Source of the DNA: an uncultured Rhodospirillales bacterium
GTDB taxonomy: Bacteria > Pseudomonadota > Alphaproteobacteria > ATCC43930 > CGMCC-115725
Direction: 5' to 3'
Assembly: GCA_903822185.1 (NCBI GenBank)
Contig: CAIJOA010000002.1
Location: 1-48,519 of the forward strand
Length of the DNA stretch: 48,519 nucleotides
The notes beneath the pieces are model-generated. The model saw nothing but the letters and a program-made list of their open reading frames with translations. It was not told the origin of the DNA and did no database searches. Position 1 is the stretch's first letter, and every line of letters begins with the position of its first letter. Positions 9,006 through 18,170 of the stretch are shown piece by piece. Position numbers and translations under genes: made by a program.

Positions 9006-9060
9006 GATCCGAGATTACCGGGTGCGCCGGATCATGCCAATTGCCAAAAAACCGGCTTGG

Positions 9061-10299
9061 TCAGGACAGCAGCCCCACCACCGCCCCGCTCATGCAGGTG
9101 GCGATCGTGCCGGAGACGATCGAGCGCAGGCCCAGCCCGACGATGTCGTGCTTTCGTTCCGGGCACATCGCGGTCATGCCGCCGATCATGATGCCGGCGC
9201 TGCCGAAATTGGCGAAGCCGCACATGGCGTAGGTCATGATCAAGCGGGAATGGACGCTCAGCATGTCCGCCGGGACATGCGCCATATCGACGTAGGCAAT
9301 GAATTCGTTCAGCACCGTCTTGGTGCCCATTAGCGTCGAGGCCGTAACGACCTCGTTCGCCGGGATGCCGATCAGCCACATGACGGGACGGAAGCCGTAT
9401 GCGAAAATCGCTTGAAGTGTGATGGCGTGCTCGCCGGTATCGGGCAGCCAGGTCAGCGCCATATTGACCAAAGTCACGGCGGCAATGGCGACAATCAGCA
9501 TCGCCGTAATGTTGGCGAGGAAGATAACGCCATCCGCCGTTCCCTTGGCCAGCGCATCCATCGCCGACAGCATCGGATCGCCCATCACCAGTTTGGCGTC
9601 TTCATCGGGATTGGCGCCGAAGGGAATCATCAGCGCGGCCACGGCAAGACCCGCCGGCGTACTGATCACCGATGCGGCGAGGATATGGCCCAGCGCGCCG
9701 GGAATGATCGGGCCGAGAATGGTGGCATAAAGCACCATCACCGTACCGGCGATGCCGGCCATCCCGCAGGTCATCAGCGCGAACAATTCGCCTCGCTCCA
9801 TCCGCAGCAAGTAAGGCCGGACCAGCAACGGCGCCTCGATATTGCCGACAAAGATATGAACTGCCGCGCCAAGGCCAAGCGCGCCGCCAATCCCCATCGT
9901 CCGGCGCAACAGCCAGGCGAAGGCTTTGACGATGATTTGCAGGACCCCCCAATAGAACAGCAGCGAGGCCAGCGCGCTGATCGTCAGGACCAACGGCAAA
10001 GCGCGAAAGGCGAAAATGTAACCGCCGCCGGGTGAGGTCTCGGCATAAGGCAACGGACCGCCGCCGAGATAGCCGAAGACGAAACTCGTCCCAGCATCCG
10101 TCGCACGCTGTAACGCATCGACGCCTTGGTTTAGCACCAGGAAGAACTTCGCTGCCGGCGGAAACTTGACGAACAGCAAGGCGAGCGCGAATTGCAAGGC
10201 AACGCCGAGGATGACGATGCGATAGGGGATTCGCCAGCGCTGCTCGCTGAGCAACCAGGCGAGCAGAAGCAGTGCGGCGAGCCCCAAAAGTCCTTGCAT
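9061..10299 (-). CDS. Concentrative nucleoside transporter (CNT/NupC family)
   Basis: This is an inner-membrane permease of 412 residues with about eight to ten hydrophobic segments. It has the family signature VGNIEAPLLVRPYL near residue 145, a second conserved stretch GIAGTVMVLYATILGP, and a C-terminal CGFANFGSAGIMIGG. Known members import nucleosides by H+ or Na+ symport. The placement between an FAD monooxygenase and a class II aldolase is unusual. The substrate may be a nucleoside, or a heterocyclic or aromatic compound processed by the neighbours. It starts 17 bases after the monooxygenase stop, consistent with a shared transcript. Confidence 0.88.
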   Translation of the reverse strand: MQGLLGLAALLLLAWLLSEQRWRIPYRIVILGVALQFALALLFVKFPPAAKFFLVLNQGVDALQRATDAGTSFVFGYLGGGPLPYAETSPGGGYIFAFRALPLVLTISALASLLFYWGVLQIIVKAFAWLLRRTMGIGGALGLGAAVHIFVGNIEAPLLVRPYLLRMERGELFALMTCGMAGIAGTVMVLYATILGPIIPGALGHILAASVISTPAGLAVAALMIPFGANPDEDAKLVMGDPMLSAMDALAKGTADGVIFLANITAMLIVAIAAVTLVNMALTWLPDTGEHAITLQAIFAYGFRPVMWLIGIPANEVVTASTLMGTKTVLNEFIAYVDMAHVPADMLSVHSRLIMTYAMCGFANFGSAGIMIGGMTAMCPERKHDIVGLGLRSIVSGTIATCMSGAVVGLLS

Positions 10300-10316
10300 C
10301 CCTGTCCTTGCTCCGA

Positions 10317-11945
10317 TCAGACGGCGCCGCGAATGGCGTCGATGAGGGCAAGTGGATTATCAGGTATGGCGGCACCGCGCCAGGCAACATGGCCATCTGG
10401 CCGCACCAGAACCAGCGGCCGTTCATAAAGGCGCGCGATCTCAGGATCGGTGGTGCTGACGACATCGAGCGGAACCCCGCGCGCTTTAGCCGCCTTCACA
10501 AGCGTCGCCGGATCGGGGGCATCGCTGCCGGTCCGCATCAGCACGAAACTCCGGCCGAAAAGATCGAGCGTCGATTTTCCTTCGCTGACCCATGCATGGG
10601 GTGCGCGCGAACCAGGGCGGCTGGTTTGAACATAATCCATCACGCTGTCGCGCGGCGCGGGCGTTCCGTCGGGGATGACGATTGACGACTCATAACGATA
10701 GCCGAGCGCGATACCGTCCGAGATGAACGTCTTCGATCGGGTGCCGACGATCTCCGCACCGATCGTTTTGCGCGCCGCCTCGCCTTCCGGCGTCATGTCT
10801 TCGATCAAGGCGATCAGAGCCGGATCGGTTGAACGGGTCACATTGTCGGTCGCCTCGCCGACATTGCGTTGCGCCACCGGTCGTCGTTCGGCTTGATAGC
10901 TGTTCAAAAGCCCCGGCCCGCCCCAACCGGCCAGCGCCCCGGCAAGCTTCCAGCCGAGATCGACGGCGTCGCCCATACCGGTATTCATGCCGAAGCCGCC
11001 CGACGGCGCGTGTTGATGGACGCAGTCGCCAGCGAGGAAGATCGGCGGCGCCTGGAACTGGTTGGCCACAAGATCGCGACAAATCCACCGCCTTGCCGAG
11101 ATGACTTCGTAGGGGATATCGTCGCCGAGGGCGCGCTTGATCACGGCGTTGAGCTGTTCCTCGCTCGGCTGTTCTTTATAGGCCTCGCCATGGACGCCGA
11201 GACGCCATAACTCGCGGCCGTCAATTTCGATAACGCTGCCGTATGCGCCGTTCTTATCGATGAGGAAATAGAACGCGGCTTTACCTTTATCGTGATGCGT
11301 CCACATCTCCTTGATCTTCAGGAAGATGTTGAGGTGATAGGACAGCACCGGGCTGCCTTCCTGCTTCACGCCGAGTTTCTTACCGATGCCCGAATGGCCG
11401 CCGGAACAATCGACGACATAGCGCGCTGAAATTTTTTCCACCGTATCGGTCGCGACATCGCGCACGGTCGCGATCACGCCGTCTTCCAGCATCTCGAACG
11501 ATTCAAAGCGGCAACCGTAACGCTGCGTGACGATCGGAAAGCGCGATACCAGTTTGCGCAGGATTGGATCGAACCAGATCTGGTTGCACCGTTGCGGCCG
11601 CTCCGGCGTCGTCGGCAAGGGCCGATGACCGCCGTGGGTTGGCCGCGCGATCCGCGCGAACTCGGGCCCCGTAAAACCGGTGGCATAGACGATATCTTGC
11701 GGAAAGTCGGGCGGTGCGCCGGATTCGCGGACCTCCTGGGCGATGCCCCAGCGGCGGCAGAATTCCATCGTGCGCGAATTCACCGTGTTAGCGCGCGGAT
11801 GATAGATCGTGCCGTCGCCTTGCTCAATGATCGTGCAGGGAACGCCGCGCGAGCCGAGATCGGCAGCGAGACCCAGCCCGACCGGGCCTGCGCCGATGAT
11901 CAGCACGGGAACTTGGTCGGGCCGTGCTTGGGTCGATACCGTCAT
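10317..11945 (-). CDS. FAD-dependent aromatic monooxygenase (PheA/TfdB/MhpA type)
   Basis: This is a 542-residue group A flavoprotein hydroxylase. It has an N-terminal Rossmann FAD motif IIGAGPVGLGLAADLGSRG (about 15-33) and an arginine-rich segment after the first helices. The second FAD motif AGDCVHQHAPSGGFGMNTG lies near residue 300. The C-terminal part resembles the thioredoxin-like domain of phenol hydroxylases. Known relatives hydroxylate phenols, 3-hydroxyphenylpropionate or resorcinol using NAD(P)H and O2. The ATG at 11945 has an upstream GAGAGG box. It lies directly downstream of a solute-binding protein gene (21-base gap), forming one of four binding-protein/oxygenase pairs in the window. 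Confidence 0.9.
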   Translation of the reverse strand: MTVSTQARPDQVPVLIIGAGPVGLGLAADLGSRGVPCTIIEQGDGTIYHPRANTVNSRTMEFCRRWGIAQEVRESGAPPDFPQDIVYATGFTGPEFARIARPTHGGHRPLPTTPERPQRCNQIWFDPILRKLVSRFPIVTQRYGCRFESFEMLEDGVIATVRDVATDTVEKISARYVVDCSGGHSGIGKKLGVKQEGSPVLSYHLNIFLKIKEMWTHHDKGKAAFYFLIDKNGAYGSVIEIDGRELWRLGVHGEAYKEQPSEEQLNAVIKRALGDDIPYEVISARRWICRDLVANQFQAPPIFLAGDCVHQHAPSGGFGMNTGMGDAVDLGWKLAGALAGWGGPGLLNSYQAERRPVAQRNVGEATDNVTRSTDPALIALIEDMTPEGEAARKTIGAEIVGTRSKTFISDGIALGYRYESSIVIPDGTPAPRDSVMDYVQTSRPGSRAPHAWVSEGKSTLDLFGRSFVLMRTGSDAPDPATLVKAAKARGVPLDVVSTTDPEIARLYERPLVLVRPDGHVAWRGAAIPDNPLALIDAIRGAV

Positions 11946-11966
11946 GGCTTTGTCCTCTCGCGCTGC

Positions 11967-13079
11967 TTATTCGGGCCGAAGCGAGCGCATATAGGCCATC
12001 GCTTCGTCTTTCACCGGCAGCATCTCTTCCTTTTGTGCTTCGACATATTTCTCGCCGGGGATGTAGCGAACCCCGCCCGATGAGATCGGCTCGATATCGG
12101 CGCGGGTCGAATCCCATTGCGAGGCTTTCGACAGGCCGGTCTGAATGTCCTTGGTCAGCACCCAGTTCGCGAATAATTTAGCTGCGTTCGGATGGGGTGG
12201 CTGGTTGAACATCGCCAAAACCGCACCGCCGAAGCCCAGATAGGCTGTTTTGGCGTCGCTGCCGATGGGGCGTAAATCGATATTGACCCCGGCCTGCTGA
12301 TAATTCGGCAGGTCGCTGATTTGTAGCGCGACGCCGAAATCGGCGCGGCCGCGCACGACGGCTTCGGTCACCTGCGAGCCACGGCTGTAGAAGACCGGGG
12401 CTTGATCGACGAGCAGCGTTTTCAGCTTATCTTTGCCCATTAGGACATACAGCATCACGCCGAAATTGAGTCCCGGCCCTGCCGAGCGCGGATCAAACCA
12501 GGCAATGCGGCCCTTGTAAGCGGGATCGAGCATGATCTCGAGCCCTTCTCGTTTGACGCGGTCGGGATCGACCTTCTTGGCGTTGAACCAGATCGACGAG
12601 GGCGAAGCGAAGATCGAAAACATCTTCGCGCTTTTATCGAGGAACATGTCGTTCCAGGGCCGCCGCCAAGTTTTGGCGTCGGTGAGTTCGGGCAGGATCA
12701 ATGCCGGTTCGAGCTTATCCAGCGTGCCGTTGGCGGCCATCTGGTAAATCTCGACATTCGGTCCGTCGAGATAAATGTCCCAGAGATATTTCCCGGCGGC
12801 GCGTTCCAGCTTTACGCGGCTTGCCCACTCGAAGCCGCCGGCGACGGTCCATTCCATTTTGATATCGGGAAAGGTTTTAGCCCAGGCAGCGGTCAGATAG
12901 ACCCGCGCTGCCGGATCGAGCGGCCCGCCGACGGTAACGCCGCCTTCTTTATTCGCGGCGGCGACGAGCTGGTTCCATGTCGGTTTCGCTTCTTGTGCCC
13001 CTGCAGGGCTTATCGCCGCGAAAAGGATGAGCGCGGTCACCCAGCTCCGAAGACGTGGAACGACAAATTTCAAAGTCAC
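11967..13079 (-). CDS. Extracellular solute-binding protein, family 1-like (orphan)
   Basis: This is a periplasmic binding protein of 370 residues, starting at a GTG preceded by a strong G-rich Shine-Dalgarno (GAGGGGGG, seven bases upstream). The signal peptide is hydrophobic at about residues 13-26 and ends ISPAGAQ. The fold looks like the Fe3+/polyamine-type ABC binding family (segments GGVTVGGPLDP, DIYLDGPNVEIYQM and SWNQ-like ends). No permease or ATPase gene is nearby. It is first in an operon that continues with the FAD monooxygenase, so it probably binds the substrate, or a precursor, of that enzyme. The ligand cannot be read from the sequence. Confidence 0.8.
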   Translation of the reverse strand: MTLKFVVPRLRSWVTALILFAAISPAGAQEAKPTWNQLVAAANKEGGVTVGGPLDPAARVYLTAAWAKTFPDIKMEWTVAGGFEWASRVKLERAAGKYLWDIYLDGPNVEIYQMAANGTLDKLEPALILPELTDAKTWRRPWNDMFLDKSAKMFSIFASPSSIWFNAKKVDPDRVKREGLEIMLDPAYKGRIAWFDPRSAGPGLNFGVMLYVLMGKDKLKTLLVDQAPVFYSRGSQVTEAVVRGRADFGVALQISDLPNYQQAGVNIDLRPIGSDAKTAYLGFGGAVLAMFNQPPHPNAAKLFANWVLTKDIQTGLSKASQWDSTRADIEPISSGGVRYIPGEKYVEAQKEEMLPVKDEAMAYMRSLRPE

Positions 13080-13197
13080 GGCAAGTCCCCCCTCGCCGGA
13101 CGATAACGGCAGGCCGGGCGAACCTCAAGGAAAGGCGATGCGGCTACTCGGCAACGTGCTGATTGGCGATGTGGGCCTCGCGTAAATCGAGCTCCCG

Positions 13198-14748
13198 CTA
13201 GATCCGTCGGCGGGCTTCATCTTTCAGCTTTCCTTTGCGGAAAAGCTCATTGATATGTTGCCGCTCGGTCGTGATCATTTGCAGTTCGACCTCGTCCTGC
13301 GTCTCGGTCAACTGACGATGGCTTTCGTCGCCGTCGCTCTGATTGATCGTATGTTCGAGGCGATCGTGATGCAGTGCACGAAGCGGGGCGATCAGATCTT
13401 CCGAGATATTGCGTTCGGCCGCGAGTTGATCGAGCCGTACCAGCGCGGCTTCGATCGCTTGCTGGCGGGCGCGGTACTCCTCCACGCGATCGCTGGCTTT
13501 CTCGCGGCGGCCGGCATTGGCTACGCCGAGCGCCTTCAACACGCTCGGTAACAAGAGCCCCTGCCCGACCAGCGTCACGAGGATGACGAAGAAGGTCAGA
13601 AACAGGATGAGGTCGCGCGCGGGAAATAGTTGCCCGTTGTCGGTGGCGAACGGAATGGCCAAGGCCGCCGCCAGCGAGACGATGCCGCGCACGCCGGTGA
13701 AGGAGAGAACGAAGGTGCCTTGCCACGGCGGCGACGGGTCTTTTTGTCGGATCGCCGGTATGAAGCAGCGCGGCAGGTAGGTCAGCGGATAAATCCAAAC
13801 GAAACGCGCGACGATGACAACGGCGCTGACGATGATGGCCGAAATCACCAATTCCGGAAGTGAATCATCGCTGATGCGCGACACCAGCGTCCGCGCCTGC
13901 AGGCCGGTAATCAAGAACACCATGCCTTCGATGGCATAAATCAGGAAGTCCCAAAAGAAGATGCCTTGGAGACGGGTCGCGGCGCTGATCAAGCGCAAGC
14001 CGTTCCAGCTGATGTAAAGCCCGGCCGTTACGGTCGCGAGCACGCCCGAGCCGCCAAGATGCTCCGGTGGCCAATAAGCGACGAAGGGCGTCAGGATCGA
14101 CAGAGTGATTTCGACGCGCGGTTCGCGAACCCAGCGTCGCAATCGCAGCATCAGCCAGCCGACGGCGATGCCCCACAGGATTTCTCCGACGACGATGGCG
14201 GCAAAAGTGCCGACGGCTTCGGGAAAGGAGAACACACCGGCGCTGACGGCCGCGATGGCGAAGCGGTAAAGGATCAGCGCCGTCGCATCGTTCGCCAGCC
14301 CCTCGCCTTCCAGCACCACCAGGATACGGCGGGGAAGATGCAGGCGGCGCGCGACGGACAGCGGCGCCATCGCATCGGGGGGCGACACGATTGCGCCGAG
14401 AACGAACCCGACCGCCCAACTGAGATTGAGCAGCCAGTGCGCAGCAGCGGCGACAGCGACGGTCGTAAAGACGACACAGCCGATCGCCAACAATGTGATG
14501 GGACGGAGATTCGAGCGAAACTCGCGCCAGCTCATCGCAACGGCGGAGGAATAGATCACCGGCGGCAACACTAAGAGCAAGACAAGCTCGGGCGCCAGTT
14601 CGACATCGGGAAGGCCCGGCACCAAGGCGAGACCAACGCCGGTGATGACGAGCAAAATTGCTTGAGGAATTTTCAGCCGCGCGGCGAGCCACGAGACGGC
14701 GGCAATGATGGCGAGCAGCACCACCAGAATTTGAACGGTCGGGATCAT
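13198..14748 (-). CDS. Na+/H+ antiporter, CPA1 family
   Basis: This is an inner-membrane cation/proton exchanger of 516 residues. About twelve hydrophobic segments cover the first 400 residues, followed by a charged cytoplasmic tail of about 110 residues rich in Arg, Glu and Gln. It has the CPA1 hallmarks: IVSPPDAMAPL, and EGEGLANDATALILYRFA containing the Asn-Asp pair of the transport site. The PPEHLGGSG stretch is typical of bacterial NhaP/YjcE-type members. It stands alone, ending 118 bases before the binding-protein gene starts. It probably serves pH or sodium homeostasis. Confidence 0.92.
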   Translation of the reverse strand: MIPTVQILVVLLAIIAAVSWLAARLKIPQAILLVITGVGLALVPGLPDVELAPELVLLLVLPPVIYSSAVAMSWREFRSNLRPITLLAIGCVVFTTVAVAAAAHWLLNLSWAVGFVLGAIVSPPDAMAPLSVARRLHLPRRILVVLEGEGLANDATALILYRFAIAAVSAGVFSFPEAVGTFAAIVVGEILWGIAVGWLMLRLRRWVREPRVEITLSILTPFVAYWPPEHLGGSGVLATVTAGLYISWNGLRLISAATRLQGIFFWDFLIYAIEGMVFLITGLQARTLVSRISDDSLPELVISAIIVSAVVIVARFVWIYPLTYLPRCFIPAIRQKDPSPPWQGTFVLSFTGVRGIVSLAAALAIPFATDNGQLFPARDLILFLTFFVILVTLVGQGLLLPSVLKALGVANAGRREKASDRVEEYRARQQAIEAALVRLDQLAAERNISEDLIAPLRALHHDRLEHTINQSDGDESHRQLTETQDEVELQMITTERQHINELFRKGKLKDEARRRI

Positions 14749-14809
14749 CTCGATCCCATTGTGCCGCGATCAGTCCGGCGACGCCACTAGGGCGTGCCGG
14801 TTTAAACGA

Positions 14810-15616
14810 TCAAGGGGCGTCGGGGTCCAACATTTCCGGTGCGCTAAGTGTCACCGAGCCCGCCGCCGTCGTGCCACGCACGTCACCCTGATCGTCGCCT
14901 TTGGCTTCGCTGACCGCATAGGCGCGATGCTGGCGATAGACGCTGCGCAGCTTCGAATAGAAATCGATCGAATCTTTTTGCAGCTCGTCCAGCGGCTCGA
15001 TCGCGGCGGCGCGATCATCGACGGCGCCAGTCGCGGTGCGCGCGTAACCGGCATAAACGGCATTCTGGCCGCCGACAAAGATGAAGGGATCGAGGACGAA
15101 GCCTAGCCCGGTACCGACCGCGTCACGGACACTCGACGGACCAAAGACGGGCAGAACGATGTAGGGTCCCTCGCTGAAGCCCCAGACCGCAAGGGTCTGG
15201 CCATAATCGGCATCGTGGAACGGAAGCCCCCAACTCGACGCAACGTCGAACAGGCCAAGACCACCGATCGTCGTGTTGATCATGAAGCGCTGGAAGGTGA
15301 CCCAGCCGCGTCTTGGATTGCCCTGGAGGAGATCATTGATCTCGATCACCGGGCCCTGGAGATTGGCGAGAAGATTATGCAGTCCGTCCTGTATCGGATC
15401 GGGCGTGTAGTCGCGATAGGCTTTGGCTACCGGCTTAAAGGCATTGCGATCGACAAAGAAATTCGCTTCTAAGATGGCGCGGTTGGTCGGTTCGACAGGG
15501 TCGTTCTCGCGCTCGAAAGCGGCACGCTGAGCCGGATCGGTCGGGACCTCGGCGCAAGCCGTCAGCGACAGCGACGCGCCGGCGAGCAGCAAATAGACCG
15601 ATTTGCGCCACGTCAT
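14810..15616 (-). CDS. mlaA: MlaA (VacJ) outer-membrane lipoprotein
   Basis: MlaA removes misplaced phospholipids from the outer leaflet of the outer membrane and passes them to the Mla pathway. From the ATG at 15616 the protein has a lipoprotein signal peptide (MTWRKSVYLLLAGASLSLTAC), then the family segments NDPVEPTNRAI, VTFQRFMINTTIGGLGLFDVAS and YGQTLAVWGFSEGPYIVLP. The tail after about residue 235 is not conserved. An ATG at 15670 has a better upstream GGGAAAG but would put 39 residues before the lipid-modified Cys. Both starts are possible. No mlaBCDEF genes are in the window; in other alphaproteobacteria they are often elsewhere. Confidence 0.9.
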   Translation of the reverse strand: MTWRKSVYLLLAGASLSLTACAEVPTDPAQRAAFERENDPVEPTNRAILEANFFVDRNAFKPVAKAYRDYTPDPIQDGLHNLLANLQGPVIEINDLLQGNPRRGWVTFQRFMINTTIGGLGLFDVASSWGLPFHDADYGQTLAVWGFSEGPYIVLPVFGPSSVRDAVGTGLGFVLDPFIFVGGQNAVYAGYARTATGAVDDRAAAIEPLDELQKDSIDFYSKLRSVYRQHRAYAVSEAKGDDQGDVRGTTAAGSVTLSAPEMLDPDAP

Positions 15617-15871
15617 CGAACGCAATTGGTTCTCGAACAACAATTTTTCTATCCCGCGCAGGCTCATCATGAGCGATCTTTCCCAAAGTCGTGCTGATAA
15701 AACAGCCTTTATGGTTAAGAACCCGTGAAAAGCTTGACCCCCGGCCTCATAAATCCGCCTGCGTCCCCCGCAAACAGCTGGCCATAACAATCAGCGTAAC
15801 CATCGGATTTGCTTAGCGCAATCTCCCTAAATGGCTCGACGTCGCTTTGTTTCGAGTCGGGATAAGCCCGC

Positions 15872-16909
15872 CTAGCGGCAGCGCGGTTCCTGGTCGTCGG
15901 GATTGGCCAGAACGAACGGTCCCAACTGCTTTTCGACATAGGCTGCGAAGCCATCATCCACGAGTCGGGCTGCCGGGAACTTCTGTTTGGCCAGCCCTTC
16001 TTTGAAGAAGACTTCCTGGATATCGACCGCGCTGGCGACATTGATATGGCCGTTCACGTCGCGCGTCTGCCAGGGCGTGCTCTCCAGAAGGGCGACGTCG
16101 CGGGCGAGCTTACCTTTGACGATGATCTCTTCGATCGCGGTGCGTTCCGGGCCGTGATGATAGGCTTGGCAATAATCCCGCACGGCGCGTCCGATCGAGA
16201 GGAAAAACTTCCGCGCCTGGTCGGGCTTGTTCTTCATCCAGTCGGCATTGGCGGTATAGACGGCGAGTTCCATCGGCTGAGGCTTGATCACGTCGTCGAA
16301 GTCGATCCAGTGAACCCCCGCCTTCTGCTGCACCGCGGCGCGGTTAAGCGGCGGCGACATCAGTGCAACATCGAGCGCCTGATTCATCAACCCAAGTGTC
16401 ATTTGCGGCATGCCGATATATTTCACCTGCACGTCTGCCAGCGACAGATTGACGGTCTCGAGCAATTTGGCGAGCTGATACACCGGAATCGAACCCGGCG
16501 CGTTTGCGCTGATCGTCCGGCCTTTGAGGTCCTTCGCGCTCTTGATCGTGTCGGCCAAATCGGCGCGGACAACCGCGTCGGAATAAACCGGGCTCGACGC
16601 GCTGTCGAAAGCCATGATCACCGGCAGATTGTTCGAGAGCGCGTTCCAATAAGCCGCCGACAACCCACCGACCAGGACCTGCGTCCGGTTGGTCGCGAGC
16701 AGCGGCATGGCGTTACCGGTTGATTCGATCGGCTCGAAATCGACCTCGATGCCGGCATCGCGGAAATAACCCTTCTCGGCGGCGATATGAATCGGCGCGG
16801 AGGAAAGCAGCGGGATATAGCCGATGGTGATTTTGTCGGTTGTCTGGGCTGCCGCCGGCGTCATCGCCGCCGCCATCAACATCAGAAACGACACCGCGAA
16901 ATATTTCAT
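15872..16909 (-). CDS. ABC-type substrate-binding protein, SsuA/NMT1-like (orphan)
   Basis: This is a periplasmic binding protein of 345 residues. The ATG at 16909 is preceded by GGGGAG with seven bases of spacing, which favours it over an ATG nine codons upstream. The signal peptide ends AAAQ near residue 24. The mature part begins KITIGYIPLLSSAPIHIAAEKGYF, followed by GIEVDFEPIESTG, as in alkanesulfonate, nitrate and taurine-type proteins. It follows the LLM oxygenase gene by 26 bases on the same strand, echoing the ssuD/ssuA association, so an organosulfur ligand is a reasonable guess. No ssuB or ssuC partner is present. Confidence 0.85.
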   Translation of the reverse strand: MKYFAVSFLMLMAAAMTPAAAQTTDKITIGYIPLLSSAPIHIAAEKGYFRDAGIEVDFEPIESTGNAMPLLATNRTQVLVGGLSAAYWNALSNNLPVIMAFDSASSPVYSDAVVRADLADTIKSAKDLKGRTISANAPGSIPVYQLAKLLETVNLSLADVQVKYIGMPQMTLGLMNQALDVALMSPPLNRAAVQQKAGVHWIDFDDVIKPQPMELAVYTANADWMKNKPDQARKFFLSIGRAVRDYCQAYHHGPERTAIEEIIVKGKLARDVALLESTPWQTRDVNGHINVASAVDIQEVFFKEGLAKQKFPAARLVDDGFAAYVEKQLGPFVLANPDDQEPRCR

Positions 16910-16935
16910 CCCGATACTCCCCAAAGTGCGTTCCA

Positions 16936-18027
16936 TCAGAATGGCTCGAAATCGCGCAGCGCCGGAATGATGTGCGTGCCGAATAGCCGGATCGACCGTA
17001 GGACATCCTCACCGGCAAGATCGCCGAAATTGAACTCGCCGAAGAAGGTATCGAAGTGCCCTTCGGCGGCCGCGGCTTTGAGCTTGCGCGTCACTGTTTC
17101 GGGCGAACCGACAAACACCAGATCGCGCGACATCAGATATTCCGGGTCGAGAATATTCAGGATGATTTCGGCGGCGCTGTGCTCGCCACGCTTGCGGAAC
17201 ACTTCGGCGCGTTCGGCCTGAGCATCCTTCAGTTGGTCATCGCGCATCGTTGGAAAGAAGCCGCGATAGCCTTGCGCGACGGCCGACGTGGCCTTATCGA
17301 GCGCCTTTTGATCGGTCTCATCGACGTAAATGAGGGTCGAATAGGCGATCCGCGGTTTCGCCGCGTGGCCCGCCTTCTTCCAGTTCTCGTAATAGGTCCG
17401 ATAGAAGGCGGCCGCTTCGTCACGCGGGATCAGCAGGAAATAGCCGACGCTAATTCCCTGCTCGGCGCAGAAGACAAGCGTCGCAGGATCGCGCGTTTCG
17501 ATCCATAGCGGCGGATGCGGTTGCTGCGCCGGCTTGACCGCAAGCTTGACGTTGTCCGCGTGATGATACTTGCCGTCGAAACTGAACCCCTGCCCCGGCG
17601 GACCGGCAAAAGCAGCTTTGAGGAATTGAACATATTCGAGCGTGACCGCGCGGCGGTTCTCGAACTCGACTTTGAACGGCCGGAAATAGTCTTGAACGAT
17701 GCCGGGTACGAGGCCGACTTCGAGGCGGCCGCCGATCATTTGGTCGGCGATGGCGATCTCTTCGGCGAGACGCAGCGGCTGATGCAGCGGCACGATGTGC
17801 CCCATGCCGCCGAGGCGGATGCGCTTGGTGCGCGCGCCGGCGCCGACCGTGTAGAGGCTAGGGGCTGACATCCAGCTTTCGTCGGGACGGAAATGATGTT
17901 CGACGCAGAAGCCGTAATCGAAGCCGAGTTCGTCGGCGGTTTCGAGTTCACGCCAAAGCAATTCATACCGTTGCGCCGGGGTATAGCCGGGTTTGCCCCA
18001 GACATGGGCGAAATGCGCGAACTTCAT
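16936..18027 (-). CDS. LLM-class flavin-dependent monooxygenase
   Basis: This is a 363-residue TIM-barrel enzyme of the bacterial luciferase superfamily using reduced FMN and O2. Visible family segments are FDYGFCVEHHFRPDESWMS near the N terminus, RIRLGGMGHIVPLHQPLRLAEEIAIADQ, and the substrate-region VFVGSPETVTRKL toward the C terminus. Relatives include alkanesulfonate monooxygenase and alkanal monooxygenases. It is followed by an SsuA-like binding protein gene on the same strand. Its 5' region carries a recognisable promoter and a long dyad (18096-18154). The substrate is unknown. No flavin reductase gene lies in the window to supply FMNH2. Confidence 0.9.
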   Translation of the reverse strand: MKFAHFAHVWGKPGYTPAQRYELLWRELETADELGFDYGFCVEHHFRPDESWMSAPSLYTVGAGARTKRIRLGGMGHIVPLHQPLRLAEEIAIADQMIGGRLEVGLVPGIVQDYFRPFKVEFENRRAVTLEYVQFLKAAFAGPPGQGFSFDGKYHHADNVKLAVKPAQQPHPPLWIETRDPATLVFCAEQGISVGYFLLIPRDEAAAFYRTYYENWKKAGHAAKPRIAYSTLIYVDETDQKALDKATSAVAQGYRGFFPTMRDDQLKDAQAERAEVFRKRGEHSAAEIILNILDPEYLMSRDLVFVGSPETVTRKLKAAAAEGHFDTFFGEFNFGDLAGEDVLRSIRLFGTHIIPALRDFEPF

Positions 18028-18095
18028 GGGCTCGATAACTCCCGCGTAACGTCGCCTTCGCGATCGATCGGGCCGTCATCACCCTTGAAACGGGC

Positions 18096-18127
18096 ATGGC
18101 GGTCCTGCGCGAACGCACGACCGCCAT
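18096..18127 (-). promoter_or_regulatory. Long inverted repeat at transcription start of the LLM gene
   Basis: The arms ATGGCGGTC (18096-18104) and GACCGCCAT (18119-18127) are perfect complements. Inside them TGCG and CGCA pair around a CGAA tetraloop, with a single C-C mismatch between inner and outer stems. The dyad begins within the proposed -10 and covers the expected start site of the LLM transcript. It could be an operator, or a hairpin at the 5' end of the RNA. There is no T-run, so it does not look like an intrinsic terminator. Confidence 0.5.
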
Positions 18128-18154
18128 AACAACCGTTTCGCCCTAAAGGGTCAA
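18126..18154 (-). promoter_or_regulatory. Sigma70-like promoter for the LLM/binding-protein operon
   Basis: On the minus strand, TTGACC (18154-18149) and TGTTAT (18131-18126) are separated by 17 bases. That is consensus spacing, with five of six matches at -35 and a moderate -10. The predicted start lies near 18119, giving a leader of about 90 bases before the ATG at 18027. The call rests on motif and spacing only. Confidence 0.45.
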
Positions 18155-18170
18155 TACCGCTGTCGCAAGA

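Noticed and set aside
9006-9060. Possible terminator between the nucleoside transporter and aldolase genes
   Set aside because: The only inverted repeat, GATCCG...CGGATC, has six pairs and no T-run. The genes are probably co-transcribed.
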